64,000 bases of DNA from Pseudomonas marginalis. GTDB taxonomy: Bacteria > Pseudomonadota > Gammaproteobacteria > Pseudomonadales > Pseudomonadaceae. The stretch's first letter is position 1; every line of letters starts with the position of its first letter. Where the stretch lies: the NCBI RefSeq assembly GCF_900105325.1, contig NZ_FNSU01000003.1, forward strand, positions 1,550,001-1,614,000, read 5' to 3'. The notes beneath the pieces are model-generated. The model was not told where the DNA came from, ran no database searches, and saw only the letters and a list, made by a program, of their open reading frames with translations. The position numbers and the translations under genes were made by a program. Below are positions 36,870-45,678 of the stretch, piece by piece.

Positions 36870-37982
36870 CTATCGGCTGCTGGCTTCGCTCAGGTTGTTC
36901 TGGGTGGATGCACCAATGCCGATGATCGACGCGGACGGCACCAGTTGGCTGATAAAGCGGTTCCAGCGCGTGATATTCGCCGGGCCGACAAACACCACGT
37001 CCTGGGGCTGCACATCAAAACGCGTGGCCAGGGCCATGGCCGAGGGAGAGCCGGCTTCCAGCTGGAACACCTTGGCCGGTTCCACATCGATGTTCTGCGC
37101 GCCGCGAATCACGTAGATGGCATCGGCGTTGGAGGTGTTCTGGTTGACCCCGCCCACTGAACCCAGCACGTCGGAGAGGTTCATGCTGCGGGTCTTGAAA
37201 CTCAGCGCGCGGGGTTGCATCACCTCGCCCATCACGTAGATGCGCTTGCGATCGTTGTAGGCCAGGTACAGCTGGTCGCCGTCCTTGAGATAGATGTCAT
37301 TCAGGCGCGACTGCTCAAGGTTGAGCGTGTCGAGGTCCAGGGTGTAGCGCTTGCCGCCACGGGTGAGGGTGAGGTTCGACAGGTCGGCGTTGATCGGGTC
37401 GATCCCGGCGGCGCCGAGGGCCTCGCTGACGTTCATCGCAATGGTGGTGAGGGGCACCGGCCCGGCCTTGATCACCGCGCCGCTGATCACCACTTTCTGG
37501 CTGGCAAAACGCAACACGCTGACATCCACCTGGGGGCTGTCGATGTACTGGCGCAGCTTGTCGGTGATCTCGCTGCGCAGCGCTTCAATGCTGCGACCCT
37601 TGGCAACCACCTCGCCGACGTAGGGATAAAACAGGTTGCCCTCGGGGCTGACCAAGCGACCGTTGGCATCGATCTGCTGCTGCGGGCCGGACGGCGCGGT
37701 AAGTTCAGGGTGATCCCACACCGTGATATACAGCGCGTCATTGGCGCCGATCAAATACGGCCCGGGTTTATAACTCAAGAGTTCTGCTGGAATGGAATAA
37801 GGCACATGACTTGCCGCGTCCATGGCCAATAACTTTGGCGTAATCGGAATTAAATCCACGCGACTGTTTTCAGGCCCGCCCTCTTCGGTCAGGGCGGCCG
37901 TATCCATATATTGACCCGGGGAAAACATGCAGCCTTGCAATAATGCAGCGGCCACGGCTGCAATAGAAAAAATACGCATCAT
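36870..37982 (-). CDS. wza: Wza-type outer-membrane polysaccharide exporter
   Basis: A 370-residue lipoprotein (lipobox LLQGC near residue 18) of the Wza family. It has the polysaccharide export domain (YLIGANDALYITVWDHPELT, GNLFYPYVGEVVAKGRSI), then SLBB segments (VVISGAVIKAGPVPLTT; IYVMGEVMQPRALSFKT) and a C-terminal amphipathic helix region that forms the outer-membrane pore in Wza. The ATG pair at 37982/37979 leaves two close starts. A terminator precedes it (38018-38050), between yjbE and wza. Confidence 0.93.
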   Translation of the reverse strand: MMRIFSIAAVAAALLQGCMFSPGQYMDTAALTEEGGPENSRVDLIPITPKLLAMDAASHVPYSIPAELLSYKPGPYLIGANDALYITVWDHPELTAPSGPQQQIDANGRLVSPEGNLFYPYVGEVVAKGRSIEALRSEITDKLRQYIDSPQVDVSVLRFASQKVVISGAVIKAGPVPLTTIAMNVSEALGAAGIDPINADLSNLTLTRGGKRYTLDLDTLNLEQSRLNDIYLKDGDQLYLAYNDRKRIYVMGEVMQPRALSFKTRSMNLSDVLGSVGGVNQNTSNADAIYVIRGAQNIDVEPAKVFQLEAGSPSAMALATRFDVQPQDVVFVGPANITRWNRFISQLVPSASIIGIGASTQNNLSEASSR

Positions 37983-38010
37983 AGTGCTAGGACACTCGCG
38001 ATAGACGACA

Positions 38011-38052
38011 AGAAAAAAAGACCACTTGGGCGGGGATTCCAAGCGGTCTTAA
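38011..38052 (-). terminator. terminator/attenuator between yjbE and wza
   Basis: On the minus strand AAGACCGCTTGG pairs with CCAAGTGGTCTT (one G-U pair, 12 bp, 9-base loop; 38018-38029 with 38039-38050), followed directly by a T-rich run. It lies 20 bases after the yjbE stop and 36 before the wza start. Confidence 0.85.
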
Positions 38053-38069
38053 AAGCGGAAGGTGTACGA

Positions 38070-38309
38070 CTAGTTGCTGGTACCCGTAGTGCCGGTGGTG
38101 CCGGTAGTACCCGTGGTGGTGCCGCCATTGGAGCTGCCGCCGCTGTTGGAAACAGCGGCAACACCGGCAACCAGGGCAGTGCCGACCAACAACGTTTGCC
38201 CCACCGTAACGGTTCCGGCCACTGTGGTATCAAGCCCCAACGGTAACTCGTCGGCCATCGCCGAAGTACTCAAGACACTGAGTACCAGAATAGCCAGTGA
38301 TTTTCTCAT
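38070..38309 (-). CDS. yjbE: YjbE/GfcA-like small secreted EPS protein
   Basis: A 79-residue protein with a signal peptide (MRKSLAILVLSVLSTSAMA), a hydrophobic Gly/Val/Ala middle (GTVTVGQTLLVGTALVAGVA) and a Ser/Gly/Thr-rich tail of TGT repeats. This composition and the position before wza-yjbFGH match YjbE/GfcA proteins, whose role is unknown. AAGGAG is 7 bases before the ATG, a strong site. The terminator after it suggests it is expressed more than the genes behind it. A start at 38354 is less likely. Confidence 0.75.
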   Translation of the reverse strand: MRKSLAILVLSVLSTSAMADELPLGLDTTVAGTVTVGQTLLVGTALVAGVAAVSNSGGSSNGGTTTGTTGTTGTTGTSN

Positions 38310-38487
38310 TTCAGACTCCTTATCATCAGTGAGCAGGCAAACCGATAGTGCCATTCAACTAAACAGCACACCAGACAGATAATATTCAGCCGACCTAGTT
38401 GAAAATAACGTTTTCCCGGCAAGCCCCGGCCTTCAATGCATTGCGCCCGGCGAAGTTATTAAAAACGTTATTAATTGTCGGAAAACC
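38310..38487 (-). promoter_or_regulatory. likely promoter region of yjbE
   Basis: 178 bases between manC and yjbE, AT-richer than the genes. AATAACGTT (38404-38412) and its inverse AACGTTATT (38464-38472) lie 51 bases apart and may be regulator sites. No terminator for manC is evident. Confidence 0.4.
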
Positions 38488-39897
38488 TCAGGCCCTGCCG
38501 TACTTGTCTTCGAAGCGCACAATATCGTCCTCGCCCAGATAAGAGCCCGACTGCACTTCGATCAACTCCAGCGGGATCACCCCCGGGTTTTCCAGGGCGT
38601 GCACCTGGCCGATGGGGATATAGGTCGACTGGTTTTCCGACACCAGGTAAGTCTGTTCGCCATTGGTCACCCGCGCCGTACCGCTGACCACGATCCAGTG
38701 CTCGGCGCGATGGTGGTGCATCTGCACCGACAACTTGGCCCCCGGCTTCACCGTGATGCGCTTGACCTGATAGCGCTGGCCGTTGTCCACCGAGTCGTAC
38801 ATGCCCCATGGCCGATACACCTCGCGGTGGTTGAGATGCTCATGGCGCCCGGCCTGCTTGAGCAGGTCGACGATGGCCTTGACCTGCTGCACCTGGTCCT
38901 TGTGGGCCACCAATACCGCGTCCTTGGTCTCGACAATGATCAGGTCCTGCACCCCCACCGTGGCCACCAGCCGACTGTCGGCGTGGACGTAGGTGTCACG
39001 GGTGTCCAGGCTCAGCCCGTCGCCGCGTATCACATTGCCGCTGGCATCTTTTTCGCTGGCCTCCCACAACGCCGACCACGAGCCGATATCACTCCAGCCG
39101 GCCTGCAACGGCACCATCACCGCGTCATGGGTGTTTTCCATCACCGCGTAGTCGATGGAGTCGTCCGGGCACGCGGCAAAGGTCGCGGCATGCACGCGGG
39201 TGAAGGGTTGATCCTGGCTGCCGCCTTCCAGCGCCACGCGACAAGCCTCGAGGATCGCCGGCTGGAAGCGTTCCAGCTCCTCCAGGTAACGACTGGCGCG
39301 GAACATGAACATGCCGCTGTTCCAGTAATACCCACCGTCGGCCACATACGCCGCAGCGGTGACGGCGTCGGGCTTCTCGACAAAGCGCTTGACCCGATAA
39401 CCGCCCTCGCCCGCCGCCGCGCCTTGTTCGATATAGCCGTAGCCGGTATGGGCGCAAGTGGGCGTGATACCGAAGGTCACCAGCTTGCCGTCGCGGGCCA
39501 GCGGCAGCGCCACTTCCAGGCTGGCATGAAACGCCGGGACGTCTTCGATCAAATGGTCCGCCGCCAGCACCAGCAGGATCGGGTCCTGGTGCTCGGCCAG
39601 CGCCTTGCACGCCGCCAGCGCGATGGCCGGCGCCGTGTTGCGCCCCACCGGTTCCAACAGGATGCTGGCCTGTTCCAGGCCCAACTGGCGCAATTGCTCG
39701 GCCACCAGGAAGCGATGCTGCTCATTGCAGATCAACTGCGGCAGCGCGACGTTGGCGCCTTCCAGCCGCGTGATGGTCTGCTGCAGCATCGACAGGTGCG
39801 CGTCGGTCAGGCGCAGGAACTGCTTGGGGTTCAGTTGCCGCGAAAGCGGCCACAGGCGCGACCCCGAACCGCCTGCCATGATCACCGGTAACAACAT
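38488..39897 (-). CDS. manC: mannose-1-phosphate guanylyltransferase / mannose-6-phosphate isomerase
   Basis: A 469-residue bifunctional type II enzyme: N-terminal nucleotidyltransferase (MAGGSGSRLWPLSR, NPKQFL, FVEKP) and C-terminal cupin isomerase domain (YRPWGMYDSVDNG, KPGAKLSVQMHHHRAEHW). It makes GDP-mannose from mannose-6-phosphate steps, the donor for mannose and, through Gmd and Fcl, GDP-L-fucose. Homologous to PslB/AlgA. GAGG lies 8 bases before the ATG, 23 bases after gmm. Confidence 0.94.
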   Translation of the reverse strand: MLLPVIMAGGSGSRLWPLSRQLNPKQFLRLTDAHLSMLQQTITRLEGANVALPQLICNEQHRFLVAEQLRQLGLEQASILLEPVGRNTAPAIALAACKALAEHQDPILLVLAADHLIEDVPAFHASLEVALPLARDGKLVTFGITPTCAHTGYGYIEQGAAAGEGGYRVKRFVEKPDAVTAAAYVADGGYYWNSGMFMFRASRYLEELERFQPAILEACRVALEGGSQDQPFTRVHAATFAACPDDSIDYAVMENTHDAVMVPLQAGWSDIGSWSALWEASEKDASGNVIRGDGLSLDTRDTYVHADSRLVATVGVQDLIIVETKDAVLVAHKDQVQQVKAIVDLLKQAGRHEHLNHREVYRPWGMYDSVDNGQRYQVKRITVKPGAKLSVQMHHHRAEHWIVVSGTARVTNGEQTYLVSENQSTYIPIGQVHALENPGVIPLELIEVQSGSYLGEDDIVRFEDKYGRA

Positions 39898-39920
39898 GAG
39901 AGCGTCCTCGGGAGAGAGAG

Positions 39921-40385
39921 TCAGAAATAGGCGCGAGTGTGTTCATGCACCCGCGGGCTGATGCGCAGTTCGTCCTCGGGCCACCAGCGGTAATGCTGGT
40001 GTTGCTCCGTGGGCGGCTGAAGGGTCTGGCCTTCCGCCAGGTCCAGGCAATAGCCGAGCACCACATAATGGGTGTTCGGCCCGGCCCCGGCGTTGGCGAA
40101 CACGCTGTCGTCGTAGAAGTGCTCGTACACCCCCAGCAGCCGCGCCTGGGCGCGCTCGAACGGGTGTCCCAGTTCGTCGCGGGTGATGCGCCGGAAGGCG
40201 TTGTCGAGGTGTTCGTTTTTCTGGATACGCCCGCCGGGCACGAACCAGAAACCATAAGCCGGCCGATTGACGCGCAGGCCCAGCAGGACCTCGCCACGGG
40301 TGTTTCTCACCACCAGGTCGATCGCCACCAGCGGCGTCGATGCCACGACCGTATTGAAGGTCGGTAAATCAAGCCACATACCCAT
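39921..40385 (-). CDS. gmm: GDP-mannose mannosyl hydrolase (Nudix)
   Basis: A 154-residue Nudix-like protein. The region GGRIQKNEHLDNAFRRITRD matches the altered Nudix box of Gmm/WcaH, which lacks one canonical glutamate and hydrolyses GDP-mannose to GDP and mannose. It also has PLVAIDLVVRNTRGEVLLG and HYVVLGY. It may tune GDP-mannose supply between mannose and fucose. The ATG shares one base with the GT4 stop; a second ATG six bases later is possible. Confidence 0.87.
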   Translation of the reverse strand: MGMWLDLPTFNTVVASTPLVAIDLVVRNTRGEVLLGLRVNRPAYGFWFVPGGRIQKNEHLDNAFRRITRDELGHPFERAQARLLGVYEHFYDDSVFANAGAGPNTHYVVLGYCLDLAEGQTLQPPTEQHQHYRWWPEDELRISPRVHEHTRAYF

Positions 40386-41593
40386 CAGACCTGTGCCATA
40401 AAGCGTTGCAGAATACGTTCTTTGTCGAGGAACTCCTTGGCGTAGTTCAGCGCCACCTCATTGTGCGCGGGCAATGCCAGTGCCCGCTCGATCCCTATGT
40501 TCAGCGCGGCGACGGACTCCGGTTCAGCCAGCACCGCAATGCCCGGGTGTTCCTCGCACAGGCGGCCGAGGGTGGTGCCGGGGTCGGCGGTGATGATGGC
40601 GTGGCCGCCCACCGCCAGGATATTGGTCAACTTGGAAGGCAGCACCGCGTCCGCCACCCCGCGCTTCTGGATCACCAGGTGCACGTCGGCCGAGGCCAGC
40701 AGCACCGGCAAATCCTCGTAGGGCTGCAACGGCGCAAACAGCACGTTGCGCAGGCCATCGCGCTGCACACGCTCGAACAAGCGGGCCTTGCCGGTGCCCT
40801 GGCCGACGATCAGGAACACCAGCTCCGGGCGATCGGCATAGGCCTGGGCGGCGTCAAGGATCAGTTCCAGGCCCTGCTTCTCGCCGATATTGCCGGCGTA
40901 CAACAACACCCTTTGGCCTGGCGCCACACCCAGGCGCTGCAGCAGCCCGGGGCTGCGGGGCACCTGGCGAAAGCGGGCGGTTTCCGACCAATTGGGAAAG
41001 AACAGCAGGCGCTTGCCGTTCACGCCTTTGCCCCGGGCCTTGTCGAGCATGCCGCTGGAAATCGTCGAGACCCGGTCAAAACGCCGCAACAGCCAGCGTT
41101 CAAGCCCAAACGCCAGGCGCCGCACAAGGGAGCCGCCACCGATGCCGAGGCCGAACATCGCGTCCACTTCGTAATCCTGGATATGCAGCACCGAGCGCGC
41201 GCCACTGAGCTTGGCCAACAACAGTGCCTGGGGCGCACAAAACAGCGTGGGCACCACCAGGATCACCAGGTCCGGTTTCCAGCGCCACTGCCCCATGACC
41301 GCCAAAAACGAACTGGCGGAAAAGCTCATCAGGTGCAGCAGGCGCGTCAACGCCGTGGGCTGGCGTGGCACATACAGCGGGCAGCGAATCACCGTCACGC
41401 CGTCGTCCTGCTCGGTGCGAAAGCGCCACGGCGAATAGCCCTCGCCCACCTGCCACTGCGGGTAATACGGCGGCGCCGTCACCACTCGCACCTCATGGCC
41501 CTGGCCTGCCAGCCAGCGCGCCTGTTCACCGCTGTACTTGCCGATGCCGGTGAGCTCCGGGCTGTAGTTGATGCCGTACAGGAGGATCTTCAT
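40385..41593 (-). CDS. GT4 glycosyltransferase (WcaI-like)
   Basis: A 402-residue cytoplasmic or membrane-associated GT-B enzyme: MKILLYGINYSPELTGIGKY at the N-terminus, then VLLYAGNIGEKQGLELILDA and ADVHLVIQKRGVADAVLPSK in the donor-binding half. WcaI of the colanic-acid cluster is the closest remembered relative and is thought to add fucose. The long frame upstream is out of register with family length; ATG at 41593 shares one base with the fcl stop. Confidence 0.87.
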   Translation of the reverse strand: MKILLYGINYSPELTGIGKYSGEQARWLAGQGHEVRVVTAPPYYPQWQVGEGYSPWRFRTEQDDGVTVIRCPLYVPRQPTALTRLLHLMSFSASSFLAVMGQWRWKPDLVILVVPTLFCAPQALLLAKLSGARSVLHIQDYEVDAMFGLGIGGGSLVRRLAFGLERWLLRRFDRVSTISSGMLDKARGKGVNGKRLLFFPNWSETARFRQVPRSPGLLQRLGVAPGQRVLLYAGNIGEKQGLELILDAAQAYADRPELVFLIVGQGTGKARLFERVQRDGLRNVLFAPLQPYEDLPVLLASADVHLVIQKRGVADAVLPSKLTNILAVGGHAIITADPGTTLGRLCEEHPGIAVLAEPESVAALNIGIERALALPAHNEVALNYAKEFLDKERILQRFMAQV

Positions 41594-42570
41594 CAGTGGC
41601 CCCGAGGCTGTTCGAGGGCCGCGAGATAGGCGTTGTAGGCGTCGCGCAGCCCCTCTTCCAGCGGCACATAGGCTTCCCAGCCGAGGGCGTTGATCCGGCT
41701 CACATCCAGCAGCTTGCGCGGTGCGCCGTCGGGCTTGCTGGCGTCGAAGCGCAACTGCCCCTTGAAGCCGGTGACCCGCACCAGCGCCTGGGCCAGTTCG
41801 GCGATGGTGCAATCCACCCCGGTACCGACGTTCAAATGCGAACGCATCGGCTGGGTCTGCTCGCGGTAGCGTTCCTGGCTGAGCTCCATCACATGCACGC
41901 TGGCCGCCGCCATGTCATCCACATGCAGGAACTCGCGCCGTGGTTTGCCACTGCCCCAGATCACCACTTCCTCATCGCCACGCTGGGTCGCCTCATGGAA
42001 GCGCCGCAGCAAGGCGGCGATCACATGGCTGTTCTGCGGGTGGTAGTTGTCGCCCGGCCCGTACAGGTTGGTGGGCATCACGCTGCGGTAATCGCGGCCA
42101 TGCTGGCGGTTGTAGCTTTCGCACAGCTTGATCCCGGCGATCTTGGCCACCGCGTAGGGTTCGTTGGTGGGTTCCAGCGCGCCGTCGAGCAACACCGCTT
42201 CGATCATCGGTTGCGGGGCATGCACCGGGTAGATGCATGACGAGCCGAGGAACAACAGCTTCTCCACGCCATGGCTGTGGGCGGCGTGGATCACGTTGGC
42301 CTGGATCATCAGGTTCTGGTAGATGAAATCGGCCGGGTACGTTGCGTTGGCGTGAATCCCGCCGACCTTGGCGGCCGCCAGGTACACCTGGTCCACACGG
42401 TGCCTGGCGAAGTACGCCTGCACCGCCGCCGGGTCGAGTAGGTCGAGCTCGTCACGGCCGGCCGTAAGCAACTGTGTGTAGCCCAAGGCCCACAGGCGCC
42501 GCACAATGGCCGAGCCGACCATGCCGCGATGGCCGGCCACGAAGATTCGCGCATCAAAGTCACGTGCCAT
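41593..42570 (-). CDS. fcl: GDP-L-fucose synthase
   Basis: A 325-residue short-chain dehydrogenase-like enzyme with the NADP motif GHRGMVGS (13-20), the catalytic serine in FLGSSCIYP and the tyrosine-lysine pair in EPYAVAKIAG. It performs epimerisation and reduction of GDP-4-keto-6-deoxymannose to GDP-L-fucose, after Gmd. It begins 2 bases after the gmd stop. Confidence 0.94.
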   Translation of the reverse strand: MARDFDARIFVAGHRGMVGSAIVRRLWALGYTQLLTAGRDELDLLDPAAVQAYFARHRVDQVYLAAAKVGGIHANATYPADFIYQNLMIQANVIHAAHSHGVEKLLFLGSSCIYPVHAPQPMIEAVLLDGALEPTNEPYAVAKIAGIKLCESYNRQHGRDYRSVMPTNLYGPGDNYHPQNSHVIAALLRRFHEATQRGDEEVVIWGSGKPRREFLHVDDMAAASVHVMELSQERYREQTQPMRSHLNVGTGVDCTIAELAQALVRVTGFKGQLRFDASKPDGAPRKLLDVSRINALGWEAYVPLEEGLRDAYNAYLAALEQPRGH

Positions 42571-42572
42571 GC

Positions 42573-43694
42573 TCAGTTCTCCACGGCAATCGGTGCGTCA
42601 TGCCCGTGCAGGCGCAACAAAGCGTGGCGCTGGGCGACCTTGAGGTCTTCGCGAACCATCTCCGCGCACATTTCCTGGGCGCTGATTTCCGGCACCCAGC
42701 CGAGCAGGCGCTTGGCCTTGGACGGGTCGCCCAACAGCGTCTCGACTTCGGCCGGGCGGAAGTAACGCGGGTCGACGCGCACAATCACATCGCCCACCAG
42801 GATGCCCGGCGCCAGGTCGCCGTCGATCCGCTCGACCACCGCCACCTCTTCCACGCCCTCGCCGACAAAGCGCAGATGCAGCCCCAGTTCCGCCGCCGAC
42901 CAGCGAATAAAGTCGCGCACCGAATACTGCACACCGGTGGCGATGACAAAGTCCTCGGGGTGTTCCTGTTGCAGCATCATCCACTGCATGCGGACGTAGT
43001 CCTTGGCGTGGCCCCAGTCGCGCAGTGCATCCATGTTGCCCATGTACAGGCACTGTTCCAGGCCCAGGGCGATGTTGCTCAGGGCGCGGGTGATCTTGCG
43101 GGTCACGAAGGTTTCACCGCGACGCGGCGACTCGTGGTTGAACAGGATGCCGTTGCACGCATACAGCCCATAGGCTTCGCGGAAGTTCACGGTGATCCAG
43201 TAGGCGTACAGCTTGGCCACCGCATAGGGCGAGCGCGGGTAGAACGGCGTGGTTTCCTTCTGCGGGGTTTCCTGCACCAGCCCGTACAGCTCGGAGGTCG
43301 AGGCCTGGTAGAAGCGGGTCTTCTTTTCCAGGCCCAGCAGGCGGATCGCCTCGAGGATGCGCAAGGTACCGAGGGCATCCACATCGGCGGTGTATTCCGG
43401 CGAATCGAAGCTCACCGCCACATGGGATTGGGCGCCGAGGTTGTAGATTTCATCGGGCTGGATCTGCTGGATGATACGCGTCAGGTTCGACGAATCCGCC
43501 AGGTCGCCATAGTGCAGGATCAGGTTTTTACGCAGGGCCTGCGGGTCCTGGTAAATATGATCGATGCGCTGGGTATTGAACGACGAAGAACGGCGCTTGA
43601 GGCCGTGCACGGTATAGCCTTTTTCCAGCAGCAGCTCGGCCAGGTACGAGCCATCCTGACCGGTGATCCCGGTAATAAGCGCGACTTTATTCAT
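42573..43694 (-). CDS. gmd: GDP-mannose 4,6-dehydratase
   Basis: A 373-residue extended SDR enzyme: GITGQDGSYLAELLL (NADP site, 9-23), LKRRSSSFNTQRIDHIY, catalytic YGLVQETPQ and YAVAKLYAYWI. It converts GDP-mannose to GDP-4-keto-6-deoxymannose, the first step toward fucose. Start at 43694 with GGGAG 6 bases upstream. A 69-base gap with a hairpin precedes it. Confidence 0.95.
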   Translation of the reverse strand: MNKVALITGITGQDGSYLAELLLEKGYTVHGLKRRSSSFNTQRIDHIYQDPQALRKNLILHYGDLADSSNLTRIIQQIQPDEIYNLGAQSHVAVSFDSPEYTADVDALGTLRILEAIRLLGLEKKTRFYQASTSELYGLVQETPQKETTPFYPRSPYAVAKLYAYWITVNFREAYGLYACNGILFNHESPRRGETFVTRKITRALSNIALGLEQCLYMGNMDALRDWGHAKDYVRMQWMMLQQEHPEDFVIATGVQYSVRDFIRWSAAELGLHLRFVGEGVEEVAVVERIDGDLAPGILVGDVIVRVDPRYFRPAEVETLLGDPSKAKRLLGWVPEISAQEMCAEMVREDLKVAQRHALLRLHGHDAPIAVEN

Positions 43695-43728
43695 GTCTGT
43701 CTCCCAATTGATAGGCGAGCGAAGGCCG

Positions 43729-43746
43729 ACACCCAAACTTGGGTGT
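43729..43746. other. hairpin between GT2 and gmd
   Basis: ACACCCAA and TTGGGTGT form an 8-bp stem with a 2-base loop. On the minus strand no T-run follows, so this is a possible RNA-processing or stability element inside the EPS operon rather than a clear terminator. Confidence 0.4.
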
Positions 43747-43763
43747 TTGTTAAAAACGCTCAG

Positions 43764-44699
43764 TTACTTCGGTGTGGGCAGGTTCAAGTTATGGCCGGTC
43801 AACTTTGAGAGTTCCCGGACAATGGCTTCCTTATCGTTTAAGTGCGCAATCGCGGTTTCCAGTTCAAGCACTTTGGCGCCCACCAGAAAGCGGTACCAAT
43901 AGCCCTGGAGCAGGTGATAGACCAGGCCGCTGCGGCCATCGAGAAACCCCAGCTGGATGATGTAGCGCCACAGGAAATACGCGGTGGAACTGAGGGTGAA
44001 CGGCACGCGGTTGTACACGCGGTTCTTGACCAGGCGCTTGGCCTTGGCCTGGAACGAACTCTGCCCGGCATGCAGTTCATCGCGTATCGCAAACAGCCCC
44101 AGCCGCGCGTTAAGCACTTCAATCGCTTCGCGGGTGGCGTACTGGTTGTGCTTGTGGGTGAAGAAGGTCAAGTCATGCAGGTTATGGTCGGCAAAACCGC
44201 CGTCGAGGGTGATGGTGCGGCCCTCGGCGACCGAGATGTGCTCGTCCATCCAACGGTCCTCCATGCGCCCCTGGCCGGTGCGCCACAGCCGCAGCATTTT
44301 CAACGGGTAGCGGCCGCCATGGCGCACCCAGCGCCCCATGAAGATATGCTTGCGCTTGAAGTTGATGCCGGTGATGTCCCGGGCCAGGGTCGGCAGCCGG
44401 GTATTGATCGCGGCGGCAAGGTCGGCCTCGATGATTTCGTCGGCGTCCAGGCGCATCGTCCAGTTGCCGGTAATCGGCAGGTGATCCAGCGCCCACTGGA
44501 ACTGCTTGGCCTGGTTGACGAAGGCATGCTGCACCACCAGCGCGCCATGGCGCCGGGCGATGTCGCAGGTGTCGTCGGTGGAAAACGAATCGACCACCAG
44601 CACTTCGTCGCTGAAGGCCCGTACCGACTCGATGGCCCGGGCGATATGCAGGCTTTCGTTGTAGGTGAGGATGATCACACTGACGGTTTCGCGCTTCAT
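43764..44699 (-). CDS. GT2-family glycosyltransferase (WaaE/KdtX-like)
   Basis: A 311-residue GT-A enzyme: VSVIILTYNESLHIARAIES, DEVLVVDSFSTDDT, WTMRLDADEIIEADL with the DxD site. The second half (GFADHNLHDLTFFTHKHNQY, YFLWRYIIQLGFLDG) is that of the WaaE/KdtX-like branch of GT2. It adds a sugar to the lipid-linked repeat unit; the sugar is unknown. ATG at 44699 with GGTGG 5 bases upstream is preferred over a GTG at 44708 that overlaps the previous gene. Confidence 0.88.
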   Translation of the reverse strand: MKRETVSVIILTYNESLHIARAIESVRAFSDEVLVVDSFSTDDTCDIARRHGALVVQHAFVNQAKQFQWALDHLPITGNWTMRLDADEIIEADLAAAINTRLPTLARDITGINFKRKHIFMGRWVRHGGRYPLKMLRLWRTGQGRMEDRWMDEHISVAEGRTITLDGGFADHNLHDLTFFTHKHNQYATREAIEVLNARLGLFAIRDELHAGQSSFQAKAKRLVKNRVYNRVPFTLSSTAYFLWRYIIQLGFLDGRSGLVYHLLQGYWYRFLVGAKVLELETAIAHLNDKEAIVRELSKLTGHNLNLPTPK

Positions 44700-44700
44700 A

Positions 44701-45678
44701 TCAGCCACCGTGCATCTGCAGGACTTCGGTGGTGAGCCGGCGCGGTGAACGCGCGGCCCGGAAGTGGCTTTCCAGGGGCAGCCCCACGGCGATCATCATG
44801 ATCAACCGCTCGCTGGCCGGGATGGCGCCGATGCCACGGATCTTCTTTTCCACCGAATTGAGGATCGCCAGGTTCAGCGGGCACGCGCCCAGGCCATTGG
44901 CGTGGCAGGCCAGCAGCAGGCCCATGGAAAACAACGCACCGTCGACGTAAAGCTGGTTGCGCTGCCCCGCGCCGCCCCAGGCGGTGACTTCGGACGTGAC
45001 CACAAACAGGTTGTCCACCGACTGCGCAAACCCGCGCGAGCCGCCTTGCAGCTCCAGCAGCTGCGCGATCACCGCGCGGTCCTGATACACATGCACCCGC
45101 GACGACTGCCGGTTGCATTGCGAGGGTGACGACTGCGCCAGCTCCACCAGGGACGTCAGCAGGCCACTGTCGATCTTGCCGGCCTGGAACATGCGGCAAC
45201 TGGAGCGCGATTGCAGGAACGCCTTGGCATCCAGCCCGCCATTGCCCAGCCACGGCGCTGCACGCTTGATACCACCGCTGCCGGCGGTGCCGTCGCGCTT
45301 GAGGTGCTCCACATAAGCATCCAGGTAAAACACGAAGTCGTCGCTGATGCCGAGGGTGCGGTGCAGCTCGAGGTAACCCTGGAACGCGCCGAGGGCCATC
45401 TCCACCGGCAGCGCCGAATACGTGCGGTCGTATTCGTTGAGCATATGGATGATGCCGTTGATCTTGTCCTTGCCGAACAGCGGCTTGGGTTCCTTGAGGG
45501 ACAGGCCCTTTTCCACGGTGTGGGTTTCGATGAGGATTTTGTAGAACAGCTTCTTGTTGCGGCTTTCCAACGGCGAGTAACCGTTGTGGCGAATAAACGT
45601 GAGCATGTCGCGAAAGAACTCGCTGACGAAATACATCAACTTCCATGCCTTATCCATCATGGGTTTCACCTGTTTCAT
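44701..45678 (-). CDS. nitroreductase-family protein in the EPS locus
   Basis: A 325-residue protein. The C-terminal two thirds are a nitroreductase/FMN-dependent fold (FLQSRSSCRMFQAGKIDSGLL, LAQSSPSQCNRQSSRVHVYQ, LLLACHANGLGACPLNLAIL), and the N-terminal 140 residues are an extra helical region. Nitroreductases use FMN and NAD(P)H; relatives occur in EPS clusters next to pyruvyltransferases, but I know of no proven role. Start ATG at 45678 overlaps the acyltransferase stop (ATGA). Confidence 0.82.
   Translation of the reverse strand: MKQVKPMMDKAWKLMYFVSEFFRDMLTFIRHNGYSPLESRNKKLFYKILIETHTVEKGLSLKEPKPLFGKDKINGIIHMLNEYDRTYSALPVEMALGAFQGYLELHRTLGISDDFVFYLDAYVEHLKRDGTAGSGGIKRAAPWLGNGGLDAKAFLQSRSSCRMFQAGKIDSGLLTSLVELAQSSPSQCNRQSSRVHVYQDRAVIAQLLELQGGSRGFAQSVDNLFVVTSEVTAWGGAGQRNQLYVDGALFSMGLLLACHANGLGACPLNLAILNSVEKKIRGIGAIPASERLIMMIAVGLPLESHFRAARSPRRLTTEVLQMHGG

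Noticed and set aside
33368..43694. Identification as the Psl or alginate operon
   Set aside because: Genes such as alg8/algK or the pslC-pslL set are not seen; wzx/wzy, gmd-fcl and yjb/gfc genes place it elsewhere.
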